A DNA stretch of 64,000 nucleotides from CAZWSX01 sp964636985. Lineage in GTDB: Bacteria; Planctomycetota; Planctomycetia; Pirellulales; Pirellulaceae. The stretch spans positions 124,001 to 188,000 of the forward strand of contig CAZWSX010000005.1 in assembly GCA_964636985.1 (NCBI GenBank), written 5' to 3'. The notes beneath the pieces were generated by a model. The model made no database searches. It was not told the DNA's origin and saw nothing but the letters and a program-made list of their open reading frames with translations. The translations under genes were made by a program, and so were the position numbers. This document shows positions 56,601-64,000 of this stretch, piece by piece (within the stretch, counting starts at the first letter, position 1; every line of letters begins with the position of its first letter).

Positions 56601-56797
56601 AGTTCCGCAAATTGCGACTCCAAGCCGATATTGTTCGTAAGAAAAATGTCGCGTTTCCATTCCCAGATGCACATCTGCGCCGAGGGCATCCCCGACGAAA
56701 TCGAAGCGCCCGCGCCAAGGAATAGGGAATGTGGCGTGAATCGGGCCGCGCCTATCGTTCTTACAAATGCATCAAGGGGAAGAACGTCTGCCGACAT
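53639..56797 (-). CDS. SIR2-domain short prokaryotic Argonaute (fused)
   Basis: The first 300 of 1052 residues are an SIR2 domain: SLFLGAGASISSGMP (NAD-binding glycines), a TTNFDQLA motif near residue 143 and LHGDYRY near 188 with the catalytic-type Asn and His. A middle region (about 330-600) takes the place of the APAZ/N-terminal domain. The C-terminal half is a MID-PIWI module with the typical VVLIFFPERW and later HGG near its end. The PIWI catalytic tetrad is not intact: the first acidic position reads AYVGLGISND and the usual HRDG region is HKRT, so target cleavage is not expected. In SIR2-APAZ/short pAgo systems guide-directed recognition activates NAD+ depletion and kills the infected cell. 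Here SIR2 and pAgo are one chain. The helicase gene ends 1 base before it. Confidence 0.85.
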   Translation of the reverse strand: MSADVLPLDAFVRTIGAARFTPHSLFLGAGASISSGMPSAQMCIWEWKRDIFLTNNIGLESQFAELTLESVRARIQQWLDRQGLYPPSGHPSEYSVFIESCYPVSESRRRFFHEKIRASQPHVGYRIIGALAAKQLIRSVWTTNFDQLATRSLGAHGITPVEVGIDCTHRVVRTAHSGELIVVALHGDYRYDALKNTADELQRQEQQLEDALIHELTNTPMIVCGYSGRDDSIMQAFHQGLSRPGTAPIYWCVQDPSNVAPTVRTLLTHARAHGRTAFIVPSQGFDDLMVRLALHCLDGTGREQVVKLLSDNAGGAPDGRRRFEVTGDHPTAVIKSNAFEIECPSEAISFELKSWPGEYVWSWIRDQTRNKNVVAVPFKGQVLALGAVDEIASCFGDNIKDRPKRTPLFSDDRREDGAITSLFRSSLLKSMANAHGLATDDWRELWSVDRAQIEHHQGSSYLACNSVQLSFRQLDGRLNLILKPSVKILDHDKNPVDRSVADAIKLRTLGYQHNREFNDAVNYWRQTLLATDSPQRLYEFPPNCASTFRFLVRKAPLFAEILGNRGAPIVRVQPKLQPFLKQRGMEISEPQLLFSNKAGKGDARDPHPVRGILRNRPFDYPLTQQQIGPEVRIGVVCPKVETRILQNYLGTAERQITPGKSEADYLPTFPGFTNAFGLPLAIAEPGSAGWSVCPEPLGSDERAQCLEVARNINRCIDMLQAVHAPHVVLIFFPERWTRLRGYSTETERFDVHDFVKASSVQRGIGTQFLEQNTLADTLQCRVWWWLSLAFYVKAMRTPWVLDGLDRNSAYVGLGISNDSTREQGKQVVMGCSHIYSSRGEGLQYRLSQVENPIFYGRNPFLSRDDARRIGEQIRELFFESRSRLPDRVVIHKRTRFTRDEQLGLREGLSGVSQIDMLEVVIDDSLRYIASQFDSNGNLQQDSYPVRRGSVVRLDDFTALLWVHGGTSAVGRGRPYYQGKRRIPAPLTLRRHCGASDLRQLAEEILGLSKMNWNTFDLYTKLPATVQSSNEIARIGSLLNSFRPKTYDFRLFI

Positions 56798-56798
56798 C

Positions 56799-59465
56799 CT
56801 AATTGCTCTCCTCGTCCGGTGCCCCGTCTACGGTCATCGCGTCGGCAGCTGAACGTTTCAACATGCGTCTGAGTTCGTCCGGACCAATATGCGCCGCCTG
56901 AAGGCGAGCTGCAGCGGATGTACGCCAAGCGAGATTGCCCATCCCGGAAAAATCTCGCCTCAGGTCTCGAATCACTTGCAACGCAGTTTGAGCCCAAGTG
57001 CAAAAAGCGTCCAGCGACCAATATCTAACATTTCGAAGTGATGGAATCGCTCCGCGAGTGGTTTTGGTTCGAGGCGTGATGACTATCGGGATGATCTCGA
57101 TGGTGGGGCACAGGCCGGCATTCTCACGAATCCAGGCTGGATGTGAGGCTGCTTGGCGCGCCTTTGTTGCCGAAAAAACCGTGTCGCGATCGCCCTCCGC
57201 ATTATCCTCGAAAACGAAACACGTTTCGTCGTCGGCGACCCACCACGGGTCTGGTGCCGCATCATCCGACGAGTGTCCAGTCTCGTATCCAAGCATCTTT
57301 CCGAGTCGCTCACGCCCTTGTTCAAACAGCTTGCCGTCGTCTGTTTGAAGGATTGCGCCAAGAATAAATCGTTCCTCAGCATCGTACTTTCTGTCGTGCA
57401 TCATCCCCAGGTTGTCAAGCACGATCTCTAGCCGTTCCACCAGTGCTGTGATTCCGGCGTCAGTCTCGGTTGGAGATTCTGAGGGCGCCGACTGATTGGT
57501 GCGCAACGCCACTAACCAGCGCAAGACCGGTGCTGCGGCCTGCGCCTTTCGAAAAAAATCCTTCGCCAATTCAATATCAGGGAGGGTTCCGTTGCGATGC
57601 GCCAACCAGGCAGCCGAGCCAGCCAAGTACATCCATAGAGCGCGGTAGCCGCGTAAGTCGGGGTGGTTGAGCTTACCCAACACCGTACGACAGTGTTCGA
57701 GCGCGCTTGAAAAATCACCGTTCCAAATTGCGCTCTGATAGCTAATCTCGGCGGCAACAGCATCTGATAGGTCGCTTGTGGAAGTAAGTGTGCGCTGACT
57801 GAGTTTCTCTCGCATCGACACGATGGCCTGGTCCGCCAGTTCCCATTCAGAGTCACGAGCGAAGAAATGTTCAAGATTCGTGAGAAAACCCTGGATTGTC
57901 GCATCTCGCGATTGCAGCAGACCGAAGTCCATCTCGGCCTGGATCTCGGGATGGAACAATTCTTTATTTTCTTTCTTGAACAGGTAGTTGTTCAGGGTCT
58001 CTCCTAAGATTAAGACCGCTGCGTAGTCGTTTGGGGACCGGGTGCATCTTCCAAAGCCTTGAACGAGTCTTGTCAAAACGCGGTCATCAAGGAGCAGATG
58101 CGCGCCTACGCGATTAACTAGAAATCGTTCCTGCAAGTTTGCGCCGCGTGGCAAACCATCAGCAAGTAGAAGCCGGCAATCATCGTCGACTAAGTCGATA
58201 CCGTCGTAACGATTCGCCACAACGGCGACAGCGTTTGCACTTTCCACAAAAGGTTGCTTCGACTGTTCGAGCTGCTTGGCGTTGAAGACGTCGCATGAGA
58301 CACGCGATGAAAGCGCACCGCGAACCCTTTGTGCTGTTGCTTCGTCCGGAACCAGAAATAGTGCGCGCCCGCCCAGTTTGATTGCTTCCGCGACGAAAGT
58401 ATCAGTATCGTCGTCCTCAAGAGACCGTTTTGGAAAGAGAAAGAACCTTCGACCGATTCCCTGTTTGTCCCAACCACTTGGAACTGGAATTCTGTGAATG
58501 GGGTATCGACCTGTCACTCTTTCCAGATCGCCTCCTGCTCCGAGCGTGGCGGACATGTAGATTCGCTGTTTCGCATGCGCGAATGGGGCATGAGTTGTGG
58601 ATGGGGGGATTAGCGGTCTGATTAGAATTGCTCGTCGCGACACGTAGAAATGACACGCATGTAATGACTCCCTCAAGACACTCCAAGGATAGTAAAGGTC
58701 TGTGTCTTGCGTGTGCTCGTCCAGTAGTGAGACCAACTCTGGCACCAACTGCTGAAAAGTCGGGGTCGGGAGCTTCTCGACCCATTGGTAGTCGTCATCC
58801 GCGCTCTTCTTTGCCTCAGCTGCAAGTCGTGACTTGTCAGCATGCGGGAGTACATCGATTACGAGCCCACTTATGGCAGAAAAAGCTGCCTTGTGCGTCT
58901 CCTCAAACCGATCAATCTGCATGGACCAAAAGGTGGAAACGTAGTTTTCTGCGGAGTGAGCGTCGTCCAGGATAATGAGGTTGGCATCGGAGAAAAACGG
59001 ATTTGTGTTGAAGAGGCTATTGTAGGTAGTCACTGCTACCGCGTCGGCGCTCTTCCAATCTGCCGATGCGGCTGGAGGGTAGTCGGCCTTTTTGCCTGTA
59101 AACGCGTGGATGTCGATCCCATACTTAGATCTCGCTTGATCCGATACCTGATTCACTAACTGCCGAGTGGGGCACAAATAGACCACGCGCTCACCGTATT
59201 TGCGCCGACGCCATTCGGCGATTAGCAGGCCTACGAGAGTCTTCCCGCTTCCAGTCGGTAGTTGGATTGCGACGTCTGTGTGTTTCTTGTGAACAGCGAT
59301 GTAACTGCGCAGTATGTCCGCTTGGTGGGATAACAGGCCAGGCACCGTCCGCTTACGAAGATCACGAAAGAGCGCCTCCGGATCTTCCGGGCACGTGGCG
59401 CTATGTTCCGGCAATTTGAACGGCATCTTAGCCCCTCTCGAAACGAAGTGCTCTTGCCAACGCAC
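56799..59465 (-). CDS. superfamily II DEAD/DEAH-type helicase, pAgo-associated
   Basis: The 888-residue protein has helicase motif I LPTGSGKT (about residue 67), motif Ia CPTRQLVNQV, motif II DDAH near 164 (a variant of DEAH), and the second RecA domain with motif VI QGFGRCTR (about 468). The C-terminal 400 residues are helical and of unknown type. It could unwind target duplexes or produce guides for the SIR2-Argonaute encoded one base downstream, and translational coupling is likely. Alternatively it is an independent defence helicase. The start is preceded by a 396-base region that probably holds the promoter of the whole defence block. Confidence 0.88.
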   Translation of the reverse strand: MRWQEHFVSRGAKMPFKLPEHSATCPEDPEALFRDLRKRTVPGLLSHQADILRSYIAVHKKHTDVAIQLPTGSGKTLVGLLIAEWRRRKYGERVVYLCPTRQLVNQVSDQARSKYGIDIHAFTGKKADYPPAASADWKSADAVAVTTYNSLFNTNPFFSDANLIILDDAHSAENYVSTFWSMQIDRFEETHKAAFSAISGLVIDVLPHADKSRLAAEAKKSADDDYQWVEKLPTPTFQQLVPELVSLLDEHTQDTDLYYPWSVLRESLHACHFYVSRRAILIRPLIPPSTTHAPFAHAKQRIYMSATLGAGGDLERVTGRYPIHRIPVPSGWDKQGIGRRFFLFPKRSLEDDDTDTFVAEAIKLGGRALFLVPDEATAQRVRGALSSRVSCDVFNAKQLEQSKQPFVESANAVAVVANRYDGIDLVDDDCRLLLADGLPRGANLQERFLVNRVGAHLLLDDRVLTRLVQGFGRCTRSPNDYAAVLILGETLNNYLFKKENKELFHPEIQAEMDFGLLQSRDATIQGFLTNLEHFFARDSEWELADQAIVSMREKLSQRTLTSTSDLSDAVAAEISYQSAIWNGDFSSALEHCRTVLGKLNHPDLRGYRALWMYLAGSAAWLAHRNGTLPDIELAKDFFRKAQAAAPVLRWLVALRTNQSAPSESPTETDAGITALVERLEIVLDNLGMMHDRKYDAEERFILGAILQTDDGKLFEQGRERLGKMLGYETGHSSDDAAPDPWWVADDETCFVFEDNAEGDRDTVFSATKARQAASHPAWIRENAGLCPTIEIIPIVITPRTKTTRGAIPSLRNVRYWSLDAFCTWAQTALQVIRDLRRDFSGMGNLAWRTSAAARLQAAHIGPDELRRMLKRSAADAMTVDGAPDEESN

Positions 59466-59861
59466 GGTGAAGGGATACTTATCTCAGGCAAAAGCGAAAT
59501 ATGCAAGTGTTGCGCATTAGGAATGGTGCGCAAATAGCTCAGAGATCCTTTGTGAGATTGCGATCCGTCACGGTGCAGAGTTTGCAGGTCCCATTCCTTG
59601 CCGAACGTTGCGACAAGAACTCGCCGTCAATCCTCAATCTCGGCCAATCGGTTAAAAGAGTGACGCACGGCGTGCGTATTGGTTCGGGATTCCTGGAGAC
59701 CCCCAAAAGAGTTGGGGTGTAGATGAATATGCGGCCATACCGAGTCATTCGAACCTAGTCTGTGACGCGAAAGTCAAGCGTTCACGACATTGCTTGGCAC
59801 GACGTTTTTACCGAAGCAAGAGGATCTTCGCCGCGTCGAGTTTGCGCCATCGGCAGCCGAA
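59466..59861. other. 396-base region upstream of the defence block
   Basis: No convincing gene is present. A short inverted repeat (ACCCC...GGGGT, 59699-59719) lies inside. This region must carry the promoter of the minus-strand helicase-pAgo block, but no clear -35/-10 pair was found. Confidence 0.4.
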
Positions 59862-60155
59862 CTATCGAATCTCGTCGCCCGGCTTGTTGTCACCCTTGTT
59901 CTTCATTCGCTCGATGAACGTGTCGAGGTCCACCTTCGCCCAACGCGCCAGCCGGCCGAGTTTTATTGGAGGAAGCAGTCCCTTCCTGGCGGCGTCGCGG
60001 ACCCAGCCTTGGCTGACGGCCAGATACCGTGCGACATTCGCAATGTCGAGTAACGCCGGCTCGATCAATGGCGGTGGCACTGAGGGCGGAGGAGGACTCG
60101 CCAAGCGAACTACGCGGTTGTGTCGGGTCGGGATTTTGAGCGGACGGACGGTCAT
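59862..60155 (-). CDS. excisionase-like helix-turn-helix protein
   Basis: The ATG at 60155 has AGGTG 5 bases upstream and sits 7 bases after the stop of the GYF-domain gene; a longer frame would start inside that gene. The 97-residue product has a MerR/excisionase-type HTH: LLDIANVARYLAVSQGWVRDAARKGLLPPIKLGRLARW. Such proteins regulate or direct integrase excision. It probably shares a transcript with the GYF-domain gene upstream, and resembles the HTH protein at 62858 in domain, not in detail. Confidence 0.78.
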   Translation of the reverse strand: MTVRPLKIPTRHNRVVRLASPPPPSVPPPLIEPALLDIANVARYLAVSQGWVRDAARKGLLPPIKLGRLARWAKVDLDTFIERMKNKGDNKPGDEIR

Positions 60156-60162
60156 GGAGCAC

Positions 60163-61455
60163 CTATTTAATGGTAGCGGATACTTTCGCTTCACCTCGCG
60201 AAAACGCGCCTTTCTTAGGAACGACGATTGTCACGGCACCTTCGGCCGCATCTAACGGAATTTCAAATCCTTGTTGCATTTCCTTCGTCAGGCCGGGTTG
60301 AAGTTGGCTCAACAAAAACTCTTTGTCTTCGCGGTTCATCACTAGAGCCGTTGTTGCCCTGGCGGAGTGTTGATAGGTCCTTCCCTTCGCGTCGATGATC
60401 TTGAAGTCGTCAGCCAGTACGGTTTTGCTTTCCTGAGTGTCGTTGACGATCAGATACGTTACCACGATGAACGTTCCGCCTGGAGTTGCTCGTTGACCGA
60501 CAAAATTGCCTGCGATTTCACGCCCAATTTCCGACTTGCGTTCGACACTCGTGATCTGGTACCGGTAGTCACCGAGCTTGAAGGTGTCTCCCAACTTAAA
60601 CCCGCTCTCTGCAACTCTATTGCTGGATGCCGTCTGTCCGGGTGATTGCGGCGATTTCTGTTCAGGCTTCGCGACCACCAATTCTTTTGGTGTGGCCACT
60701 TCCCAGCGACCATTCGCCAGCCATGTCCAATCGGTCCCGCTTTGAAGTGTCATACGAGAGTCGGAAAGCCGCCAGGTCTGGTTTTGTTTTTCGTTGACGA
60801 GTTCGATGTACTCAGGTGTCCGAGCAGTTTCCTTGAGGGACCATCTAACCTGCTGCGTCTTGTCATCAACTTCCGACCACTCACCTCCTTGAACGTGACT
60901 GATAGTACTGTTGTACGACTCATTGATCCAACGGGAGCGATTGTCGACTGGTTTGGGGGGAGCTTCGACCTTGGTTGTGTCACCGACGCGCTCTCCTGGT
61001 GGGACGACAGGTTCTGGAGAAATGAGAGCGAGAAACGTCGGAAAGCCGCAACAACAAAAGATCAGTGAGCCAAATACTCCGAGAACGATCCAGAGCCATG
61101 CGGGTATTCCGCCTGCTGGCCGGTGCGGAATGTGAGCGGTTGGCTGAGGATAAGCGTACTGCGGCGAAGGGGCGTTGGGATGTTGGTTGTAGACACCAAA
61201 CGGAAGGGGGCTCAACGGGGATTGAACTTCCTGCCGAGAAGGGGCAGTTCGCGGCGGCGGGAGAGGTGCCGCTTGAGACGTCGGTTCGACGGCGAACAGG
61301 CCCTTGATCTCTGAGGCGCGTATCGCGATTTGCTTGTCGTCTCTTCGAATCGGCGTCTCGGGTCGAACTTGGCCCGAAGTCGCCAATTGCTTCAGCTGCT
61401 CTGAAGTGAACGGACCATGCTCTTTCCCGTCATTGCTAACGAACCAGCTTGCCAT
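60163..61455 (-). CDS. GYF_2/DUF4339 membrane protein with C-terminal DUF4352 domain
   Basis: I start this protein at the ATG at 61455 (430 residues) because GAGGG lies just upstream and ASWFVSNDGKEHGPFTSEQLKQL is the standard beginning of a GYF_2 (DUF4339) domain. A proline-rich linker (about 75-120), one transmembrane helix (PAWLWIVLGVFGSLIFCCCG) and a C-terminal DUF4352 beta-sandwich (FKLGDYRYQITSVE ... GGTFIVVTYLIVND) follow. Such proteins are common in planctomycetes, and are membrane-anchored with the DUF4352 outside. Role unknown. Its 5' leader carries two hairpins (61507-61598). Confidence 0.8.
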   Translation of the reverse strand: MASWFVSNDGKEHGPFTSEQLKQLATSGQVRPETPIRRDDKQIAIRASEIKGLFAVEPTSQAAPLPPPRTAPSRQEVQSPLSPLPFGVYNQHPNAPSPQYAYPQPTAHIPHRPAGGIPAWLWIVLGVFGSLIFCCCGFPTFLALISPEPVVPPGERVGDTTKVEAPPKPVDNRSRWINESYNSTISHVQGGEWSEVDDKTQQVRWSLKETARTPEYIELVNEKQNQTWRLSDSRMTLQSGTDWTWLANGRWEVATPKELVVAKPEQKSPQSPGQTASSNRVAESGFKLGDTFKLGDYRYQITSVERKSEIGREIAGNFVGQRATPGGTFIVVTYLIVNDTQESKTVLADDFKIIDAKGRTYQHSARATTALVMNREDKEFLLSQLQPGLTKEMQQGFEIPLDAAEGAVTIVVPKKGAFSRGEAKVSATIK

Positions 61456-61506
61456 GTGATTGCCCTCGCAAAAAAGTGTTGAAGCGAGGTGCGAGCTCAA
61501 GAAACG

Positions 61507-61598
61507 AAAAAAGGAGCGTCCGCACCACGGCCACTCCTTACAGCCCCGCCAAGGGCCACACGAATAGCGCATGGCCGACGCTCCCCTTTCGGGGAGCG
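61507..61598 (-). promoter_or_regulatory. hairpins in the leader of the GYF-domain gene
   Basis: On the minus strand a stem CGCTCCCC/GGGGAGCG with loop GAAA (61579-61598) is followed by AAGGAG/CTCCTT (61511-61539) running into TTTTTT. The second hairpin resembles a terminator placed 52 bases before the start codon, so conditional termination (attenuation) is possible. Confidence 0.5.
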
Positions 61599-61932
61599 CG
61601 GTCCAATGCACTGCTTCGTATGTTCCGAGAGCTTGCGCCCTCGTTTGGCGGTTTGTAAGAAAGCAGAGCCGAACTTGCTCAACGAATTGTGAAGTGGCTG
61701 CGACAGCCACAAAATGTGATCAATCTCCTTGGTGACTCAGGGACGACACCATCGTACTCAGCAAGAAACGCTGGACGCAATCTGGGTTCGATCGGCACAT
61801 GGTCCGAAAAGCGATTTTCGGGGACACCGGGCTCCCGGGGTCGGTTCTGTCAGCGGAACCGCGGCAGGCGCTTTCTGGGAGGCTTAAACCGTCGTTCCCT
61901 GTTGCACGCCTACACGACTGAACCGACAGATT

Positions 61933-62148
61933 TCATATCTGCCCCACGAAACTGAAAAACGTCGGAGATCCCGCAGCCAAACATGAGGCACGAGGTTTAG
62001 GCGAGGCTGTACCTAAGAGTGAGGTCATGTTCATACAAGAAATCGACTTCACGATCGGGAGCGGTGCGTTGCCGCGATCCCGAAAGCGTTCAATTGCCTT
62101 ACACACGTCGTCTCTGTGTACTCTGTTGACTCTGTAGTACTCCGTCAT
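61933..62148 (-). CDS. possible small protein, 71 residues
   Basis: The frame begins MTEYYRVNRVHRDDVCKAIERFRDRG, which has a plausible helical protein pattern, and follows the preceding 71-residue frame by 3 bases. The end is less protein-like. It lies in the 1.4-kb gap between two HTH genes of the element. No family known. Confidence 0.3.
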   Translation of the reverse strand: MTEYYRVNRVHRDDVCKAIERFRDRGNAPLPIVKSISCMNMTSLLGTASPKPRASCLAAGSPTFFSFVGQI

Positions 62149-62151
62149 TAC

Positions 62152-62367
62152 CTACCTACTTGAACTTTCGTCGTATCCTAAAAAGCGACTTTGCGGGTGC
62201 CAAGGCAGAATCTGAATTGCCAACCGAATCAGCGCCAACGCCTTCGCCACTTTTTCAAAAGTCCGACACAATCGTCCAGCGGCGCGTGAGCTTGGCTCGT
62301 CGCTGAAGCAAACGCAATTGTTCCACGCACTCTCGCGTCGTGACTTTTCACCAGCTAAGTAACTCAT
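62152..62367 (-). CDS. possible small protein, 71 residues
   Basis: The frame contains a helical segment FEKVAKALALIRLAIQILPW and starts MSYLAGEKSRRESAW. It is tandem with the frame at 61933-62148 on the same strand. Coding is plausible but unsupported by any motif. Confidence 0.3.
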   Translation of the reverse strand: MSYLAGEKSRRESAWNNCVCFSDEPSSRAAGRLCRTFEKVAKALALIRLAIQILPWHPQSRFLGYDESSSR

Positions 62368-62857
62368 CTTCGTCGCGTGGATACGGAAATGCTGTCTCTA
62401 GCGCGAGAAAATTTTTTCCGCAAGAACGAATCGACTTCAACATGCGTGCGCACTACTTCACACCTTGAAGTCGATCTGCACGTTCAACCTCTCGTCACTC
62501 TGCAACTCTTCGGAAGAAGTTGGTCGTTCGCGTCACCCTCTAAAACCCTCTTTAATTGCGATGCTTCGGTCAAACTCGACCTTGGGGTCGTTTTCGCGCA
62601 GCGGGTCGCGCCCTGGGGCTGCTAGACCCCTTAAAAGTGGTTTGTGTTCTGCGCCATAACGTCTTAGTGGACCACGGTTCTCATCGCGAACGTTTTCACG
62701 ACGCACTTTTCCACCGTACCAAGTGCGTTCACAACCGCGATTCAACTCTGTCGCGATAGCGCTTTCGCTGAGCGTTTTTCGATCCATCGATATTATCTTG
62801 CCGGCGCATGTGCCGAGCGATTGCTTTCGACTCAAGAACGATTTGTTGGAGATGCAC

Positions 62858-63094
62858 ATGAAAGTGAATGAACTTGAACCGCTGTTGGTGCCAGACATTG
62901 AGTTGGCTCGCTTGCTCGAAGTCTCGCCACGGCACCTTTGGAATCTGGATCGGGACGGCAAACTCGGGCCGCTACCTCTGTACCTAGGACGAAGTCGTCG
63001 CTGGAATCTCCAAGAGGTGCGTGAGTGGATTGCCGCGGGCGCGCCAGATCGCGTTACTTGGCACGCGCGAGATCGACGTCTTCGTCCTCGCTAA
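62858..63094 (+). CDS. excisionase-like helix-turn-helix protein
   Basis: The ATG at 62858 has TTGGAG 6 bases upstream, so I use it instead of the longer frame. The 78-residue product has a MerR-type HTH_17 motif: LLVPDIELARLLEVSPRHLWNLDRDGKLGPLPLYLGRSRRW followed by a short helix. This is the layout of small excisionase-like proteins beside primase genes of planctomycete integrative elements. The primase-polymerase gene starts 113 bases downstream in the same direction. Confidence 0.82.
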   Translation: MKVNELEPLLVPDIELARLLEVSPRHLWNLDRDGKLGPLPLYLGRSRRWNLQEVREWIAAGAPDRVTWHARDRRLRPR

Positions 63095-63207
63095 CTAGGG
63101 GAATCTCCGACGAACCAAGTCGGAAATCGTTCCGTCAGTGAGCGTCGAAATGGGCTGACGATATTGTTTTGGAACAGTTTTTAACCACCACACCACGAGC
63201 TACGAAA

Positions 63208-64000
63208 ATGCCAAAGAAAAATTTCATGTTGAAGGCCGCATTGGCTTATTTCGACTACGGACTAAGCGTCATTCCCGTTGCGAAGGGCACTAAAGAACCT
63301 CTTAAGGGAATGGGGTGGAAGAATCGTCAAAAAAAGCGACTCACCCGCCAGGAAGTTCGGACGTTGTTCAAACGCAAACCTGGTTGCCAAATCGCGATTG
63401 TGCTCGGTCCAGTTTCCCAGTGGGTAATCGTTCGAGATTTCGATTCACGAGAGAGCTATGAAAAGTGGCGCAACGCCCACCCTGAATTTCGTTCGCTGCC
63501 AGTCGCCCAGAGCGGAAATGGCTTTCATGTATATGCGCGAGCTGAAGCTGCGCAAGTTAAAAAGCTCTTCGGAGGTAGGGCGTACGTCAAATTTCCTCCT
63601 GATTCGAAGTTCACGGGGGAAGTACGCCTACAGAAATGCATTATCGTTGCGCCACCCTCCATTCATCCCAATGGAGCAAAGTACAAATGGATCAAGCCTC
63701 TGCCGCCAACGATCGATGACCTGCCGGTAGTGGATCTCGAAGCTATCGGATGGGTCCCCGAAAGGTTTGCAGAGCGAAGCGTAAAACCCGGCAAACGGAT
63801 AACAAAAAACAAGAACCAAGGGAAGGTGCGAAAGGTCGGACTGCTGAAATGGGATGAGATGCCCCCAGATCTGCGAAAACGAGTCAAAGCGGCCATCGAG
63901 CTTTCGCTGACCACCGGAAAACGACAGCGAAACGGCAAATCATTCGAACTGGCGCGACGACTGTTAGCGATTCCAGAACTCGCGAAGCTAAACAGCGCAG
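63208..64000 (+). CDS. bifunctional DNA primase/polymerase (Prim-Pol, AEP family), 3' partial
   Basis: From the ATG at 63208 the frame is open to the right edge (264 codons visible). Residues 8-160 are a Prim-Pol domain of the archaeo-eukaryotic primase superfamily: FDYGLSVIPVAKGTKEPL at the start, WVIVRDFDSRESYEKW with the DxD metal site, GNGFHVYA with the catalytic histidine, and later IIVAPPSIHPNGAKYKW. It probably makes primers for replication of the mobile element; a helicase domain usually lies downstream but is beyond the window. Poly-A-rich codons and the nearby HTH genes fit a recently acquired element. Confidence 0.85.
   Translation, partial: MPKKNFMLKAALAYFDYGLSVIPVAKGTKEPLKGMGWKNRQKKRLTRQEVRTLFKRKPGCQIAIVLGPVSQWVIVRDFDSRESYEKWRNAHPEFRSLPVAQSGNGFHVYARAEAAQVKKLFGGRAYVKFPPDSKFTGEVRLQKCIIVAPPSIHPNGAKYKWIKPLPPTIDDLPVVDLEAIGWVPERFAERSVKPGKRITKNKNQGKVRKVGLLKWDEMPPDLRKRVKAAIELSLTTGKRQRNGKSFELARRLLAIPELAKLNSA

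Noticed and set aside
1..64000. CRISPR array or rRNA/tRNA genes
   Set aside because: No regularly spaced direct repeats and no conserved RNA-gene sequences were seen on either strand.

Overview
The window looks like a chromosomal segment of a planctomycete, probably of the Pirellulales group. The evidence is the combination of a cytochrome c-type/SUMF1 secreted protein, a Tat-exported Gfo/Idh/MocA oxidoreductase, a planctomycete-type ECF sigma factor, a giant Ser/Thr kinase with TPR and leucine-rich repeats, and integrase relics of the kind common in this phylum. No rRNA, tRNA or CRISPR array was found.

Layout. 0-9.4 kb: a SulP transporter fused to a P-II-like domain (cut by the window edge), a methyltransferase remnant beside an ArsR regulator, a sigma-54 activator, the cytochrome/SUMF1 and Gfo/Idh pair, an ECF sigma factor and an orphan efflux adaptor. 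9.4-17.7 kb: phosphoenolpyruvate carboxylase, the giant kinase and a putative Na+/H+ antiporter. 17.9-21.2 kb: a nitrogen locus with glnK and amtB divergent from a shared intergenic region that carries a -24/-12 (sigma-54) promoter-like sequence on each side, plus a second, divergent P-II protein that lacks the modifiable tyrosine. 21.3-34.1 kb: a protease-like protein without its serine, a Fic protein, a transglutaminase-like protein, and a 2934-residue cyclic beta-glucan synthase (NdvB type).

34.1-45.8 kb is a dense cluster of small stress-type genes: MpsC/DUF2294 proteins, release-factor-like (baeRF) proteins, two histidine-kinase-type ATPases, a GlsB-type membrane protein, a ferritin-like protein with a pseudo-receiver, a cold-shock-like protein, a DnaJ-type zinc-finger protein and short membrane peptides. 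Five transcription units here begin with the same structured leader: a hairpin closed by GRGC/GCTC, then a terminator-like hairpin with a T tract. Two copies are on the + strand and three on the - strand. Two of the units (element, MpsC, short hydrophobic peptide, baeRF) are paralogous, one intact and one decayed.

46-64 kb is an accessory island. Its left edge is a tyrosine-recombinase relic fused to a broken copy of a gene that is intact at 36.9 kb. It carries five co-directional defence-type genes: a superfamily II helicase, a fused SIR2-short prokaryotic Argonaute with an inactive PIWI site, a nucleoside-phosphorylase-domain protein, a TPR/PIN-like protein, and an unknown 679-residue protein overlapping it. 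After these come HTH proteins, a GYF/DUF4352 membrane protein with hairpins in its leader, and a bifunctional primase-polymerase running off the right edge. The last genes look like the replication/excision module of an integrative element.

Strongest leads: the repeated leader element, the duplicated MpsC-peptide-baeRF module, the SIR2-Argonaute-helicase pair, and the PNP/TPR-PIN/unknown cassette.
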